Assembly: GCA_019309045.1 (NCBI GenBank)
Contig: JAFDGZ010000003.1
Location: forward strand, 21,464 to 85,463
Direction of reading: 5' to 3'
DNA: 64,000 nt
Source: Deltaproteobacteria bacterium
GTDB taxonomy: Bacteria > Desulfobacterota > Syntrophobacteria > BM002
Positions within the stretch are counted from its first letter, which is position 1. The number at the start of each line of letters is the position of its first letter. The notes under the pieces are model-generated. The model was not told where the DNA came from, ran no database searches, and was given only the letters and a program-made list of their open reading frames with translations. Both the position numbers and the translations under genes were made by a program. Positions 25,634-36,282 of the stretch are shown piece by piece.

Positions 25634-28381
25634 ATGTCCAGAAAAAGCAGGCGATATCGTCCGGGGCAACAAAGATCAGGGCAGCCGCGCCGTGCCTCGA
25701 AACGAGGGCCGCGAGCTGAGAGCAGGCCTTTCGAAGCGCGTGCCTCTCGGCAATTGGAGCCCTTGCTGCAGCAGATCGGCATACCGAAGCCGCAGCCGTT
25801 CGTGCCTGATCCTTTTCAGCGACAAAGTGTTGCTGCCCTTGAAAAAAGTGACGTTCTGGTCACTGCACCCACAGGCGCAGGCAAGACCTGGATAGCTGTG
25901 GAGGCAATCGGCAAGCTGCTCAAGAGAGGAGAGCGCAGCTGGTATGCCTCGCCATTGAAGGCCCTATCTAACGCCAAATATACTGAGTTTTCTAAAATTT
26001 TCGGCAGAGAAAATGTGGGAATTCTTACAGGCGACCGCAAAGAAAACCCTGAGGCGCCGGTCATAGTCGGCACAACTGAAATCTTGCGCAACCAGCTCTA
26101 CGACTCCATGTATACGGGAACAGATCTACCGGTTCACCTGGTAGTGCTGGATGAAGCACATTATCTTGGCGATGCAGACCGCGGGGTGGTCTGGGAAGAA
26201 GTGATGATCTACCTGCCGCAGCGGGTTCGCCTGCTCCTTCTTTCGGCCACGGTATCAAATGCTCGTCAAATCGCTGCCTGGCTGGAATGGCTGCGCAGGG
26301 TGCCCTGTCGGGTCATATCAGTATCAAAGCGGCCGGTGCCGCTCCATCCGCTCTTCATGTTGCCTGATGGAGAGGTGACACCCTTGTTGAAAAAGAGATC
26401 CATTGCCGGCAAAGTTCGGCATTTTCTGGAGGTCAGTCCCAGGCAGGGATTAATGCCAAGAGCAGGCGTACCAGATTTTAGCCGCATCATAGGAGCGCTG
26501 CGAAAACTGAACCTGCTGCCGGCCATTTTCTTTCTCAAGTCCCGGCAGGACTGCAACCAGGCTCTCATGACCTCTTTGCCACGGGAAGGTTGCAGGGAAA
26601 AAGACAGGGATCGCCAACGGTTTCGTCGCCGACTGAGACAGCTGCAGGAGAAGCACCCCTATCTCAAGAACCACCGGCAAATCAAGCCTCTATTGCTGGG
26701 CAGGGTGGCAGCCCACCACGGCGGCCAGTTGCCGGTCTGGAAGGCCCTGGTAGAGACACTCATGATCGAGGGCGAACTGGAAGCCATTTTTTCTACCTCC
26801 ACTGTGGCTGCCGGGGTAAATTTTCCAGCTCGCACTGTAGTGCTGCCGCAGAGTGACCGTTTCAACGGCCGGGAGTTCGTTCCCCTGAGCGCCACTGATC
26901 TTCAGCAAATGAACGGCAGGGCCGGCAGGCGAGGCATGGATAAGGTCGGCTTTGTTTTGCTGCTTCCTGGACCATACCAGGATCCTCTGCTCATTAGCAG
27001 CCTCTTCAACGCCTCCCCTGAACCCATTAGCAGCCAGATTCAGATCACCTTTACAATGGTCCTTAATTTGCTGCTCTCCCACAGCCCAGACGAAGTGAGA
27101 GAATTGCTCTCCAGATCCTTTGCCACCTACCAGAATTTGGACCTGCACCGCCAAGAACTCCACAAAATAGAAGCTCTCCAAAAAGAACTGTCAGCAGATC
27201 TCCAGGATTGTAACTGCGCCAGCGTCGAAGAAATCCTGCACACCCTTGCCGAGAAACGACAATTGCAGGGGGGGCTGGCAAAAGCCCAGCACCTTCAACG
27301 GCAAAGCCGTCAGCGCATCAGCAAAGAGCTTCTTCTCACGCCCGGAAGGGTTTTTCGCAGCAAGAAGGGCTACTTTTTTGTGGTGGTGCAGGTTGAAAAT
27401 CGAAGAGGAGTGGCAGGAGTAAAGGCACTAAGACTCAATTCTCTCCCGTCCACATCAGGCGGGGCGAAGCTGAAATACCGCTGGTTCCGGTTAGAACGGG
27501 TGAGCAAGCTCCTTGATATCTGTTTCGATCTACCGGTTGACCTGGAATCCTGGCTTCGAACTCTTGACCACACTTTGCTGGCTGAGACACCCGTGATCCA
27601 GTTAAATGGATATTGCCCTGCTTCTGGCGACAGCGAACTGGAGTCCCTGGGCAATCGAGTAGCCAGGCTGGAGGAAGCACTCAACAGTTTTCCTTGCTCT
27701 AACTGCCGCAGTTATAGAAGATGTAATCCAGCAAACAGGAGTCCATTCAAAGACAAAATCAATCGGTTGTTGGAGTTGCAGTATCAATTGGAAACAGTGA
27801 CAAACCGCCTCTGGCATGAATTCAGTCACCATTTTCAATTTCTGCAGAAAGAAGGCTATGTCGATGCAACCGGGCAATTGACTGCTGAAGGGCAGTGGGC
27901 TGCCAAATTACGGCTGGATCAACCTCTGCTGATAGCTGAGGCAATTCGTACAGAGGTGCTGCCTTTCCATGACTCTGCTCTGCTTGCCGGACTCATTGCC
28001 CCTTTTGTAAGTGACAAGAATCAACTGAACCAGACAATCACAAAACAGGATTTACGCTTCAAAAAACTGGGCACCGCTTTTGCCCGATTGGCTAGAGCTT
28101 TACGCCCACTCAGGGGTCGTTTGCGAGCAGAAGGTTTTCCCGTTGGGGAAATTTCTTTTATGCCGGCCGCCGCCCTCTACATCTGGACTTCTGGTGCAGA
28201 ATGGCAAGAAGTTCTCGGACTTTCCGGGCTAGACGAGGGAGATCTTGCCATGCTCATCTACCGCACTGCCGACAACCTCCGGCAGCTGGAGGGTCTCGAG
28301 CAGACACATACCGAGCTAGCCCACACAGCCACTCAGGCAATTCAGGCCCTGCTGCGTGAACCTGTCCTGGTGCCGCAATAA
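25634..28381 (+). CDS. Ski2/Mtr4-like DEAD/DEAH-box RNA helicase
   Basis: A 915-residue superfamily 2 helicase. It has a Q-like DPFQRQSVAAL, Walker A APTGAGKTWIA (about residue 79), PLKALSNAKY, GTTEILRNQLY, Walker B VVLDEAHYLGD, motif III LLSATVSN, and motifs V-VI STVAAGVNFPARTVV and QMNGRAGRRGMDKVG. The C-terminal third matches the DSHCT-type helical region of Ski2/Mtr4 and includes a cysteine cluster (CSNCRSYRRC, about residue 690). The N-terminal 40 residues are very Arg-rich. It probably unwinds structured RNA in turnover. It seems monocistronic. Confidence 0.9.
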   Translation: MSRKSRRYRPGQQRSGQPRRASKRGPRAESRPFEARASRQLEPLLQQIGIPKPQPFVPDPFQRQSVAALEKSDVLVTAPTGAGKTWIAVEAIGKLLKRGERSWYASPLKALSNAKYTEFSKIFGRENVGILTGDRKENPEAPVIVGTTEILRNQLYDSMYTGTDLPVHLVVLDEAHYLGDADRGVVWEEVMIYLPQRVRLLLLSATVSNARQIAAWLEWLRRVPCRVISVSKRPVPLHPLFMLPDGEVTPLLKKRSIAGKVRHFLEVSPRQGLMPRAGVPDFSRIIGALRKLNLLPAIFFLKSRQDCNQALMTSLPREGCREKDRDRQRFRRRLRQLQEKHPYLKNHRQIKPLLLGRVAAHHGGQLPVWKALVETLMIEGELEAIFSTSTVAAGVNFPARTVVLPQSDRFNGREFVPLSATDLQQMNGRAGRRGMDKVGFVLLLPGPYQDPLLISSLFNASPEPISSQIQITFTMVLNLLLSHSPDEVRELLSRSFATYQNLDLHRQELHKIEALQKELSADLQDCNCASVEEILHTLAEKRQLQGGLAKAQHLQRQSRQRISKELLLTPGRVFRSKKGYFFVVVQVENRRGVAGVKALRLNSLPSTSGGAKLKYRWFRLERVSKLLDICFDLPVDLESWLRTLDHTLLAETPVIQLNGYCPASGDSELESLGNRVARLEEALNSFPCSNCRSYRRCNPANRSPFKDKINRLLELQYQLETVTNRLWHEFSHHFQFLQKEGYVDATGQLTAEGQWAAKLRLDQPLLIAEAIRTEVLPFHDSALLAGLIAPFVSDKNQLNQTITKQDLRFKKLGTAFARLARALRPLRGRLRAEGFPVGEISFMPAAALYIWTSGAEWQEVLGLSGLDEGDLAMLIYRTADNLRQLEGLEQTHTELAHTATQAIQALLREPVLVPQ

Positions 28382-28383
28382 AG

Positions 28384-28569
28384 CTAATCTGCTTCTTGCT
28401 CTTTGCTTTTTACAATCACTTCCTGCACATCCAGAGTCAGCGGACTTTTGACATAGTTGGTCACAGCCTGAATAACGAGTTCCTGCAAGGTTATACCTTC
28501 CAGCGCTGCCCGAGATTCAGCTTCCTGAGATAATTCATCCGGGAAGTTTTCCACCTTGAGTGTTCCCAT
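28384..28569 (-). CDS. Ribbon-helix-helix antitoxin-like protein (orphan)
   Basis: The 61-residue frame from the Met at 28569, preceded by GAGGAGAG, reads MGTLKVENFPDELSQEAESR then AALEGITLQELVIQAV. This is the beta-strand and two helices of an Arc/CopG-type fold as in FitA/VapB antitoxins. No toxin gene lies beside it. It converges with the helicase gene, whose stop is three bases away. It may be a remnant of a toxin-antitoxin pair or a stand-alone repressor. Confidence 0.65.
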   Translation of the reverse strand: MGTLKVENFPDELSQEAESRAALEGITLQELVIQAVTNYVKSPLTLDVQEVIVKSKEQEAD

Positions 28570-28756
28570 AATCTCTCCTCTCAGAACATCAACGAAAGTT
28601 TGATAACTACCAGCGGAATATGTATAATGCAAGCAGAACATTTCGAGTATCAATAAGGCGTCTCTTTTTCAAAACGATTATGTCTGTGGCATTTTATTTG
28701 CATTCCCTCTAGGCAACCTTGAAATATTTCGATCAACCACACTGGTGTACTGCTTT

Positions 28757-29446
28757 ATGACGGCTACTACCCTCTATTTGTTCAACCCGAGCACGGCTGT
28801 TGGCGGAGTAATGTTGGCAATTTGTTTCGTTATTTTCTTCATGGTTGCCGGTGCGCCTGCTTTGCTGTTCGCAGCAGAATTATATCAAAAAGCTGCAGAT
28901 GGCTCCAGCCGCCGCTTGTGGATCAGAGACAGCCGAACTTGCGGCGCCAAACAGCAGTTCTCTCTTGCTTTCAATCTGCTCTCGCCACAAAATTATCTAC
29001 CCCATTTGCGAAAAGACAGACAGAGCAACCCTGGGGAAAAGGAGCGTGGCAATGCTGCTGCTCCGAACTGCCCTGATCGTCACAGGCTCCAGGAAATACA
29101 TGGCCTGCTGAAATCTCTCAACAGCAGCCTGTGGCAAGAACTTCGCAATGGAGAGCTCTCCCTGTGTCAGCCTCTTCTCCATACAATGACAATCACAGAC
29201 GATGATAAACAGCTGGATTGGCGACAGATAAACAAGAGATTGGTTTCAGCCCTGCATCGTTTCGACACTGCAACCACTGATAGAGACAAGCAGGATAGTT
29301 TGAACGAGGCAGTTCACTGGCTGCACCAGAAAATCTTTCTCGTCAGGCGGGTCGCCCTTCTCAAAGGAGAACTCTCTTCTGGAGAAGAAAAGAAGCTGAC
29401 AAGAGTCCAGGTGGAGCTTGAGGGGCTGCAGCAAATGCTGGGGTAG
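28757..29446 (+). CDS. Hypothetical membrane-anchored protein
   Basis: One N-terminal hydrophobic segment (VGGVMLAICFVIFFMVAGAPALLF, about residues 12-35) is followed by about 190 polar, mostly helical residues that face the cytoplasm or periplasm. I recognise no family. The Met at 28757 is chosen over the GTG at 28745; neither has a clear ribosome site. Composition and length suggest a real gene, with moderate certainty. Confidence 0.5.
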   Translation: MTATTLYLFNPSTAVGGVMLAICFVIFFMVAGAPALLFAAELYQKAADGSSRRLWIRDSRTCGAKQQFSLAFNLLSPQNYLPHLRKDRQSNPGEKERGNAAAPNCPDRHRLQEIHGLLKSLNSSLWQELRNGELSLCQPLLHTMTITDDDKQLDWRQINKRLVSALHRFDTATTDRDKQDSLNEAVHWLHQKIFLVRRVALLKGELSSGEEKKLTRVQVELEGLQQMLG

Positions 29447-29748
29447 CCCACCGCCTCAGCAAAACCAATCCAGAGATGTCTGGCCAGTAGCGGCAACAGG
29501 TCGCTCATATAATTTCAGCAGGCAGTAAGCGCAACATGACTCGAGCCCCTGATAGGGTTTCTGCAACAGGGCTGGTCGCGGTTAGAGAACCGCTCCTGCC
29601 GTGTCCTGACTAATAACCGATAACTGACAACCACCACCAGCCAGGCCGCAACTCAATATCCTGAAAACTCCAATCTGTGATACACTTGCTTCGTTGACTG
29701 AAAACGAGCAATACTGTGAGCTATTTTATTTTCACTGGAGTTGCTTCG

Positions 29749-30945
29749 ATGGAATACTACGCGGACATTCTGATTGTGGGTGGAGGTATTATCGGTCTCT
29801 GTATCGCCCGTGAACTGCTTGCCCAGGGATACGAGAACATCTACCTCATAGACAAGGAGGTTGCACTCGGCAAGCATGCCTCAGGTAGAAACAGCGGGGT
29901 ACTTCATGCTGGCATCTATTACCCGCCGGGCAGCCTGAAGGCACAGTCGTGCCTGCGAGGCAATTTTTTGATGCGGGCCTATTGCCAGGAAAGGGAATTG
30001 CCTCTGCATGAAACCGGCAAGGTCATCGTAACCACCAGGGAGGAGGATATTCCACTCCTTCATGAACTTCACAGGCGAGCCACTGCCAACGGCGCTAAAG
30101 TTGATCTCATTGACGAGTGTGAACTCCACGAAATAGAGCCTTTTGCCCGTACTCACCAGCTTGCCCTCTTTTCGCATTACACCGCAGTGGTCGATCCAAA
30201 AAGAGTACTGCTTTCACTGCGAGACGATCTGCTGTCATCTGGACGGCTCAGGTTGTTGCTAGGCTGTGCTTTCCAGAATATGCCAGCTGCCAATGTTGCT
30301 GGAACCACGGCAGGTCCTATTCGCTTCAAGGTGTTGATCAATGCTGCCGGCGCTCACTGCGACCGAATAGCCAGAAAGTTTGGCCTTGCCGCCAATTTCA
30401 GGCTGGTGCCATTCAAGGGGACTTACAGAAAGCTCAGACAGAAAAAGAATCATCTGGTTAGGGGTAATATTTATCCTGTGCCGGACATCCGCAATCCATT
30501 CCTTGGAGTTCACCTCAGCAGGAACGTCCATGGAGAAGTCTATCTGGGACCGACTGCCATGCCAGCCTTGGGCCGAGAGAATTATGGTCTTGTCAGCGGC
30601 ATCGACCTGGAAGCGCCTCTGATCTGCTTGCGGGATGCAGTGCTCTTTCTTGCCAACCCGTATTTCAGGCAGGTGGCCTTGACTGAACCGAAAAAGTATT
30701 GCCCCCGATCCTTCTACGATGATGTGCGTAAACTGGTCAGGCAGTTGACTCCTGAAGACATTGTTCCCTCAGATAAAGCCGGCATTCGGGCTCAACTGGT
30801 AAATTGGACAACGAAGGAGCTCATTATGGATTTTCTAGTGCTCCGCGAGGAAAGAAGTGTCCACATCCTTAATCCCATCTCGCCAGGCTTTACCAGCGCT
30901 ATGGATCTGGCCCGCACTGTGGTCGCTCAATATCTGCCTTCCTGA
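29749..30945 (+). CDS. lhgO: L-2-hydroxyglutarate oxidase-type FAD oxidoreductase
   Basis: A DAO-family flavoprotein. FAD-binding ILIVGGGIIGLCIAREL is at residues about 6-22, then KHASGRNSGVLHAGIYYPPGSLKA (LhgO hallmark), VINAAGAHCDRIA and a C-terminal ISPGFTSAMDLARTV. LhgO oxidises L-2-hydroxyglutarate to 2-oxoglutarate and passes electrons to the membrane quinone pool. The Met at 29749 is preferred because it starts the FAD motif and has GGAG eight bases upstream; the frame extends to a GTG at 29716. The preceding gap (29447-29748) shows nothing I can name. Confidence 0.88.
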   Translation: MEYYADILIVGGGIIGLCIARELLAQGYENIYLIDKEVALGKHASGRNSGVLHAGIYYPPGSLKAQSCLRGNFLMRAYCQERELPLHETGKVIVTTREEDIPLLHELHRRATANGAKVDLIDECELHEIEPFARTHQLALFSHYTAVVDPKRVLLSLRDDLLSSGRLRLLLGCAFQNMPAANVAGTTAGPIRFKVLINAAGAHCDRIARKFGLAANFRLVPFKGTYRKLRQKKNHLVRGNIYPVPDIRNPFLGVHLSRNVHGEVYLGPTAMPALGRENYGLVSGIDLEAPLICLRDAVLFLANPYFRQVALTEPKKYCPRSFYDDVRKLVRQLTPEDIVPSDKAGIRAQLVNWTTKELIMDFLVLREERSVHILNPISPGFTSAMDLARTVVAQYLPS

Positions 30946-31013
30946 AATACAAAGCGAACAGTGTATCAATGCGGTCAGAGGAACAGCCTACCGGGAAGAA
31001 CATTTTGACAATC

Positions 31014-31307
31014 TCAACCGACCCGGAAGATCTTGAACACCACTGTTCCACCATTGGTATAGTCGCAGGGATCTAGACATTGGACATAGGCTTCTTCTGA
31101 GTGTTTCCTGGCAATTCCCAGCTGCCTCGCCGATATTCCTCTTGCCAGGGCTACATAGTAAGGCATGATTGAGGCAAGAGAATGCAGGCACACTCTGCCC
31201 GAACGGCTTGGATCAAGTATGTAACCATCCTCGAGTACGATCTTGCTATCTGGTTTGTAGACCGGGCATGTTCCCCTGATTTCCACCACTTGAATTACAA
31301 GTCGCAT
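31014..31307 (-). CDS. TIGR04076-family small protein
   Basis: The 97-residue protein begins RLVIQVVEIRGTCPVYKPDS and ends with a cysteine-bearing VQCLDPCDY and TVVFKIFRV, which match the TIGR04076 pattern (metal- or redox-type cysteines, unknown role). Cys13, Cys40 and the paired Cys77/Cys81 are conserved-looking positions. It lies downstream of no obvious partner and is transcribed away from lhgO. Confidence 0.7.
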   Translation of the reverse strand: MRLVIQVVEIRGTCPVYKPDSKIVLEDGYILDPSRSGRVCLHSLASIMPYYVALARGISARQLGIARKHSEEAYVQCLDPCDYTNGGTVVFKIFRVG

Positions 31308-31400
31308 GATGAGAGTCCCTCAGCCCTGTTCGTGGCCAAGATATCCTCCTTGCAAAAGGTATGACAATGGTCAGAATCCTTGCTTGCCAGAGATGCTATA

Positions 31401-34400
31401 CTACTCGCTGGATGACTCCTCCAGAGCATCCGCCAGTTCAGATATGCCTTCAAAGTCAAATTCCTCCGCCATCTTACTGATCCTGCCGCTGATAGGCGCC
31501 AGGGACTCAGAGCGAGATTCCAGGTATTCGGCAACGGCGGTCAGCTCCATGACATCACCCATTTCGGCAGCCTGACGCAGTCGGCTGCAGATCTCGCCAG
31601 CCAGCTCAGCGGAAAGCATAATGGCAATTTCTTGTGCTGACTCGGCGTCAGGCTCTTTCGCGGCTGGCGTCAGAGTTTGCACTGACCGCAAGGTTTTTTC
31701 GAGCGCCTGTTCCAGTGCAGCGGTCTTTTGCTCGATTTCAGCAGAGTCTGCCGTCTCCTCCTTGCCCCCCTTCTTGATGAGCTTTTCCATTTCCACTGCT
31801 GCTGCATGGAGCTCAACAGCAGAGAGGTTCCCTGCCACCCCTTTAAGACTATGGACGAGATGGTGAGCCCTGTCCAGATCGTTGGCAGCCAGCGCCTCTG
31901 ATATCTCTGTGGCAGCCTCGGCGTAACTATTGCTGAAATCTAACAGCAGCTTTCTATACAGACGCATATTCCCTTGCAAACGCGCCAATCCTGCGCCGAT
32001 ATCGAACCCGGGCAAAGAATCCGGCAAGAACTCCTCTCCATCAGCTGCAGGTTCAGCAGCACCAGCTTCATGTGGTGCGCTGTCCGAAACCGACTTCAAC
32101 TGGTCAGCATCCTCCACAGGAGCCGCGATTTCTTGCCGCTTGATCCACCTGACCAAGGCTGCGAAAAGTTGCTCGGGATCAATTGGCTTGGTCACGTGAT
32201 CATTCATACCGGCTTCCAGACACTTTTCTCTGTCGCCTTTCATAGCATGCGCGGTCATGGCAATGATGGGAATATCTCGGATTTCTGCTCTCGAGCTTCG
32301 AATCTTCCGGGTAGCCTCGAAACCATCCATCACTGGCATTTGCAGATCCATGAGTATGACGTCATATTCCTTTTCCTGGACAGCATTCACCGCCTCCTGG
32401 CCGTTGTCGGCCACGGTAACTTTCAGGCCCGCCCCCTCGAGTATCTCCTGTGCAATCTGTTGATTTATTGCATTGTCATCCACCAACAATACTTGCGCCC
32501 CACGAATATTTTCCAGTGCTTCGACTTCCTCCCTTCTCCTGTGATGAGCTGTAACGGTTCTCATACTCTCTGCACCCATGCTCTCCATAATTGTATCGAG
32601 AAGCACTGATGGACTTACTGGTTTAAGAAGAAAACCATCCAGACCCGCCCTTTCAGCTTCCTGGATGACCTCTTCTCGACCGTAGGCAGTCACCAGAATA
32701 ATCGGGGGAATTTTTTGCAGTCTGGGATTTCTCTTAATTCTTCTTGCCGTCTCGATGCCATCCATTCCCGGCATCTTCCAGTCCATTATGACCAGTTCAA
32801 ATGGTTGACTTGTGGCTCTCTTGTCAATCTCTGCCAGTCCTTCTTCTCCTGAGACTGCCAGCGTAACCTGAAAGGAGAAGGACTGCAGCATTTCCCTGAA
32901 AATCCTCCTGGAGGTAGGATTGTCATCGATCACCAACACCCTGGTGCCCCTGAGGCCAGTGGGAGGCACAAATCGCTTTTTCTCTACTTCTTGGCCCAGG
33001 CCAAAGGTGGCAGTAAAGTGAAAAGTGCTGCCCTGGCCTGGTTCACTCTCCACCCAGATTTCACCCCCCATCATCTCCACTAGCCTCTGGCTTATGGTGA
33101 GACCCAGACCAGTGCCACCGTACTTTCTGGTGGTGGAAGTGTCAGCCTGGCTAAAGGGTTGAAAAAGGCGATCAATTTGTTCCTGATTGAGGCCGACCCC
33201 GGTATCGCGCACCGAAAACTTCAAGGTTACCTTATCTTTCTCTAAGTTCACCACCTCCGTAGAAACCACTATCTCCCCTGAGTCGGTGAATTTTACCGCG
33301 TTGTTGCTGAGGTTGAGCAGCACCTGTCCCAGTCTCATGGGATCGCCTACCAGAAACTTTGGAACCTCCGACGCAGTGGAAAAGAGGACCTCCAGGTCTT
33401 CTTTCTCCTGCGCCTTTACCGTGATGAGATTGGCCAGATTGTCCAATACACTGTCCAGGTTGAAGTCCACCTCTTCCATGTCCAGCTTGCCGGCCTCAAT
33501 CTTGGAGAAGTCCAGGATATCGTTGATGATGCCCAGCAACGACTTGGCTGATGATTCAATCTTGGTGAGGTAATCCCGCTGTTTAGGGGTAAGATCGGTC
33601 TTCAGCGCCAGATGAGCCATGCCAATCACTGCGTTCATAGGAGTGCGGATCTCATGGCTCATGTTGGCCAGAAATTCGCTCTTGCTCTTATTGGCATTGT
33701 CCGCCGCGATTCTGGCCTGGATCAATTCCTCCTCCATCTTTTTGCGATCAGAAATATCGCTTTTTACGGCCACAAAATGGGTAATTTCTCCTTCCTCATC
33801 GAATACTGGTGCAATAGATGAACTCTCCCAGTAAATTTCACCATTCTTTTTCCTGTTTTGAAACTCCCCTCGCCAGATTTTTCCTGAAAGAATCGTCCGC
33901 CAGAGTTCCTGGTAAAACTGCCTGTCGTGTTTGCCCGACTTGAGGATCCGTGGATTCTGTCCCAATGCCTCCTCTGAGGTATAACCAGTAACTTCAGTAA
34001 ACTTGGCATTGACATATTCGATCACACCATGTTTGTTCGTGATGACCACGGATGCTGGACTGTTCTCTGTGGCACGGGAAAGCTTGCGCAGTTGATCCTG
34101 CGCATGCTTCCGATCTTCAATATCAACTATGGCGCCGGCCATGCGCAGTGGCTTGCCGTCCTCATCCCAGAGGGCCTGGCCTGTGGCTCTGAACCAGCGA
34201 TATTCTCCAGACTTGCACCGCAAGCGAAACTCGGCAAAATAAGGAGTTCTTTTTTCGAGATGCTCCTGCAAAGCTGCCAGCGCCGCCTGGCGATCATCAG
34301 GATGCAGGCTTTCCTCCCAGGCAGAGAAGGTGTCGCCGAATTCACCCATCTCATACCCCAGGAGTTCGTGGAAACGTTCGGAGTACCAGGCCTTGCCAGT

Positions 34401-35840
34401 TTCTAGCCGCAGATCCCAGATGCCAGCGCCAGCCCCTTTCACTGCCAGGGCAAAGCGCTCTTCACTTTCAGAAAGCTCAGCAGTTCGCTGTTCTACTATG
34501 TGCTCCAATTCCTCATGAGATTTCCGCAAATCACGAGCTGCCTTTTTTTCAACCAGAACTGCCAGGAAAAGCGAAAAGAGAGCGAGAAAGACGGTAATTG
34601 CCAGCACAGTGACGATCACCCGCCGCATGGTGTAATAGGTACTCAGGGCTTCAGACTTGTCGATCTTCGTAGCCAGGCCGATCCCCAGATGATCATCCCA
34701 TGTCCAGGCGCCAAATACCGGCACGCCCCTGTAGTCCCGGTATCCTTCTATGTTGACACCTTTTTTGCCTTTGGTGGCCTGGGCAGCCATAAATGTCAGG
34801 GGCTGCTGATAGCGCGGCACCGAAGGAGTGTAGCCTTTGAGCAGGTTGCCTCCAGGGTCACGCAAGCTGACGGACAGTATGGCCATCTGGTCCTCCCTGA
34901 GCAGTCCAATTCTCCGCAATTGTGCTTCAAAACGACTCTCAGAGAGCAGCTTTCCATATCTATCAAAGGCATATGTTTCGCCGGTTTTGCCAAGCTCCCA
35001 CATTTGTAGCAATCTGGTAAAATCTTTAAAGGGGTCCACTCTTCTGGCAACCACGGCAATTACTTCACCTCGAGCATTTCTTATTGGTGCAGCAAAAAAC
35101 ATAGCTTGCACACTTACCCAGGTATCATCAGCCGCTGACTCAGACAGCAGATCCGCCCACACGGGAGGCACCATTACCGTTTCACCCTGAAAAGCTCGGT
35201 GCAAAAGGTCCAATGCTTGAAAGGCGAGCAAATTCTTGTCACCTATATTTGCATCGTACATTGACGCTATGTTAACGAAATCAGGAGAAATAACACAAAA
35301 TCCTGCTTGACCGAATCGATTTCTATGTCTCCTGAAAAAGGCTCGCATTTCAGTCAATTCTTTGCTTTCGAGCAAATTTTTCTTGCTTCGGGGCACCATG
35401 AGTTGTAATTGCACGAGGGTGATCAGCCGGGGATCTTTTGTGAGCTGCTGCACCTGCTCTTTCTGAATTTCTGCCCAGAGATTTAGCGACTCCTGAGTCG
35501 ACTCGACAATTACTGGTAAAGATTCTGCTATGTTCGTCCTGACTCTTTGCTCAACCCGCTGAAGTGCCACCCAGGCAACAGTGATCACCAGGACGATGAA
35601 ACAAATTGCGAATATCACCACAAGGGTCAGCGCATCACTCGAGCCGCACTGAGACATGAGGCTTCTCCTGGGTCCTGCTTTCAAGAGCCAGTAACCCAGC
35701 AGGATGACGCCGAAGGCAACCACGAAGGGAAGACCTGCGAGCAAAACAGCCCCTCTTTCATCTGGAATATTGGCCCAGCTAAACAGCAGGGTAAGGAGCA
35801 GAATAATTGTACAGATGACTCCTATGGACAGGGCACGCAT
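31401..35840 (-). CDS. Hybrid sensor histidine kinase (Cache-PAS-PAS-HK-REC-REC-HPt)
   Basis: A 1479-residue multidomain kinase. Hydrophobic segments near residues 5-50 and 75-95 precede a double-Cache-like extracellular region (about 100-400) and a further membrane helix ([22 protein letters not shown]). Then come PAS/PAC domains at about 455-580 and 580-705 and HisKA with [18 protein letters not shown]. HATPase carries the N box ([11 protein letters not shown]) and G boxes ([10 protein letters not shown]). Two receiver domains follow ([24 protein letters not shown]), then HPt ([10 protein letters not shown]) and a further 80-residue helical tail. The Met at 35840 is chosen for GGGAG upstream; 35864 is an alternative. 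No response regulator is adjacent. Confidence 0.93.
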   Translation of the reverse strand: MRALSIGVICTIILLLTLLFSWANIPDERGAVLLAGLPFVVAFGVILLGYWLLKAGPRRSLMSQCGSSDALTLVVIFAICFIVLVITVAWVALQRVEQRVRTNIAESLPVIVESTQESLNLWAEIQKEQVQQLTKDPRLITLVQLQLMVPRSKKNLLESKELTEMRAFFRRHRNRFGQAGFCVISPDFVNIASMYDANIGDKNLLAFQALDLLHRAFQGETVMVPPVWADLLSESAADDTWVSVQAMFFAAPIRNARGEVIAVVARRVDPFKDFTRLLQMWELGKTGETYAFDRYGKLLSESRFEAQLRRIGLLREDQMAILSVSLRDPGGNLLKGYTPSVPRYQQPLTFMAAQATKGKKGVNIEGYRDYRGVPVFGAWTWDDHLGIGLATKIDKSEALSTYYTMRRVIVTVLAITVFLALFSLFLAVLVEKKAARDLRKSHEELEHIVEQRTAELSESEERFALAVKGAGAGIWDLRLETGKAWYSERFHELLGYEMGEFGDTFSAWEESLHPDDRQAALAALQEHLEKRTPYFAEFRLRCKSGEYRWFRATGQALWDEDGKPLRMAGAIVDIEDRKHAQDQLRKLSRATENSPASVVITNKHGVIEYVNAKFTEVTGYTSEEALGQNPRILKSGKHDRQFYQELWRTILSGKIWRGEFQNRKKNGEIYWESSSIAPVFDEEGEITHFVAVKSDISDRKKMEEELIQARIAADNANKSKSEFLANMSHEIRTPMNAVIGMAHLALKTDLTPKQRDYLTKIESSAKSLLGIINDILDFSKIEAGKLDMEEVDFNLDSVLDNLANLITVKAQEKEDLEVLFSTASEVPKFLVGDPMRLGQVLLNLSNNAVKFTDSGEIVVSTEVVNLEKDKVTLKFSVRDTGVGLNQEQIDRLFQPFSQADTSTTRKYGGTGLGLTISQRLVEMMGGEIWVESEPGQGSTFHFTATFGLGQEVEKKRFVPPTGLRGTRVLVIDDNPTSRRIFREMLQSFSFQVTLAVSGEEGLAEIDKRATSQPFELVIMDWKMPGMDGIETARRIKRNPRLQKIPPIILVTAYGREEVIQEAERAGLDGFLLKPVSPSVLLDTIMESMGAESMRTVTAHHRRREEVEALENIRGAQVLLVDDNAINQQIAQEILEGAGLKVTVADNGQEAVNAVQEKEYDVILMDLQMPVMDGFEATRKIRSSRAEIRDIPIIAMTAHAMKGDREKCLEAGMNDHVTKPIDPEQLFAALVRWIKRQEIAAPVEDADQLKSVSDSAPHEAGAAEPAADGEEFLPDSLPGFDIGAGLARLQGNMRLYRKLLLDFSNSYAEAATEISEALAANDLDRAHHLVHSLKGVAGNLSAVELHAAAVEMEKLIKKGGKEETADSAEIEQKTAALEQALEKTLRSVQTLTPAAKEPDAESAQEIAIMLSAELAGEICSRLRQAAEMGDVMELTAVAEYLESRSESLAPISGRISKMAEEFDFEGISELADALEESSSE

Positions 35841-36006
35841 CTTGTTCTCCCAAAATGTGTACATCGATACATTTCTTACAACCGCAAAAGAATACCTGCA
35901 ATGTAAAGATTTATAAAGAGGAAATAAGTGCAGCCCGGCTGGTCCTGTCAGATAAGCGTCCTATTTCAACGTCTTCGCTTTTACTTCGGCGGCTGGGAAG
36001 AATTGC

Positions 36007-36035
36007 TTGACATCTTGATGCAGAACATCTACATT
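36007..36035 (+). promoter_or_regulatory. Sigma-70 promoter of vapBC
   Basis: TTGACA (36007-36012) and TACATT (36030-36035) are 17 bases apart. The expected start of transcription falls within a few bases of the vapB ATG, so the message would be nearly leaderless. The palindrome CATTTAAATG (36032-36041) covers the -10 box and could be the VapBC operator. Confidence 0.65.
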
Positions 36036-36042
36036 TAAATGC

Positions 36043-36279
36043 ATGAAACGGACAACTTTGACGATTGATGAAGACCTGTTGAAACAGCTCAAGCAGAATG
36101 CAGCGAGTGAGGGTAAAACTTTGGCTGCCCTGGTGAACGATCTCCTGCGACACTCCCTTGCCAGCCGGTCACAGCAACGAGATTACAAGCTGGATCTGGA
36201 GGGCTGGGATGCTGAGCTCCAGCCTGGCGTTGACATTCTGGATCGTGACAAGCTCTTCGACCTCATGAATGGCCGGTGA
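36043..36279 (+). CDS. vapB: VapB-type ribbon-helix-helix antitoxin
   Basis: The 78-residue protein starts MKRTTLTIDEDLLKQLKQNA and continues SEGKTLAALVNDLLRHSL, a CopG/RHH DNA-binding fold. An acidic C-terminal part (DLEGWDAELQPGVDILDRD) would be the toxin-neutralising tail. It stops four bases before the GTG of the PIN-domain gene. No Shine-Dalgarno site is visible and an overlapping ATG lies at 36039. It should repress its own promoter together with VapC. Confidence 0.85.
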   Translation: MKRTTLTIDEDLLKQLKQNAASEGKTLAALVNDLLRHSLASRSQQRDYKLDLEGWDAELQPGVDILDRDKLFDLMNGR

Positions 36280-36282
36280 CCC

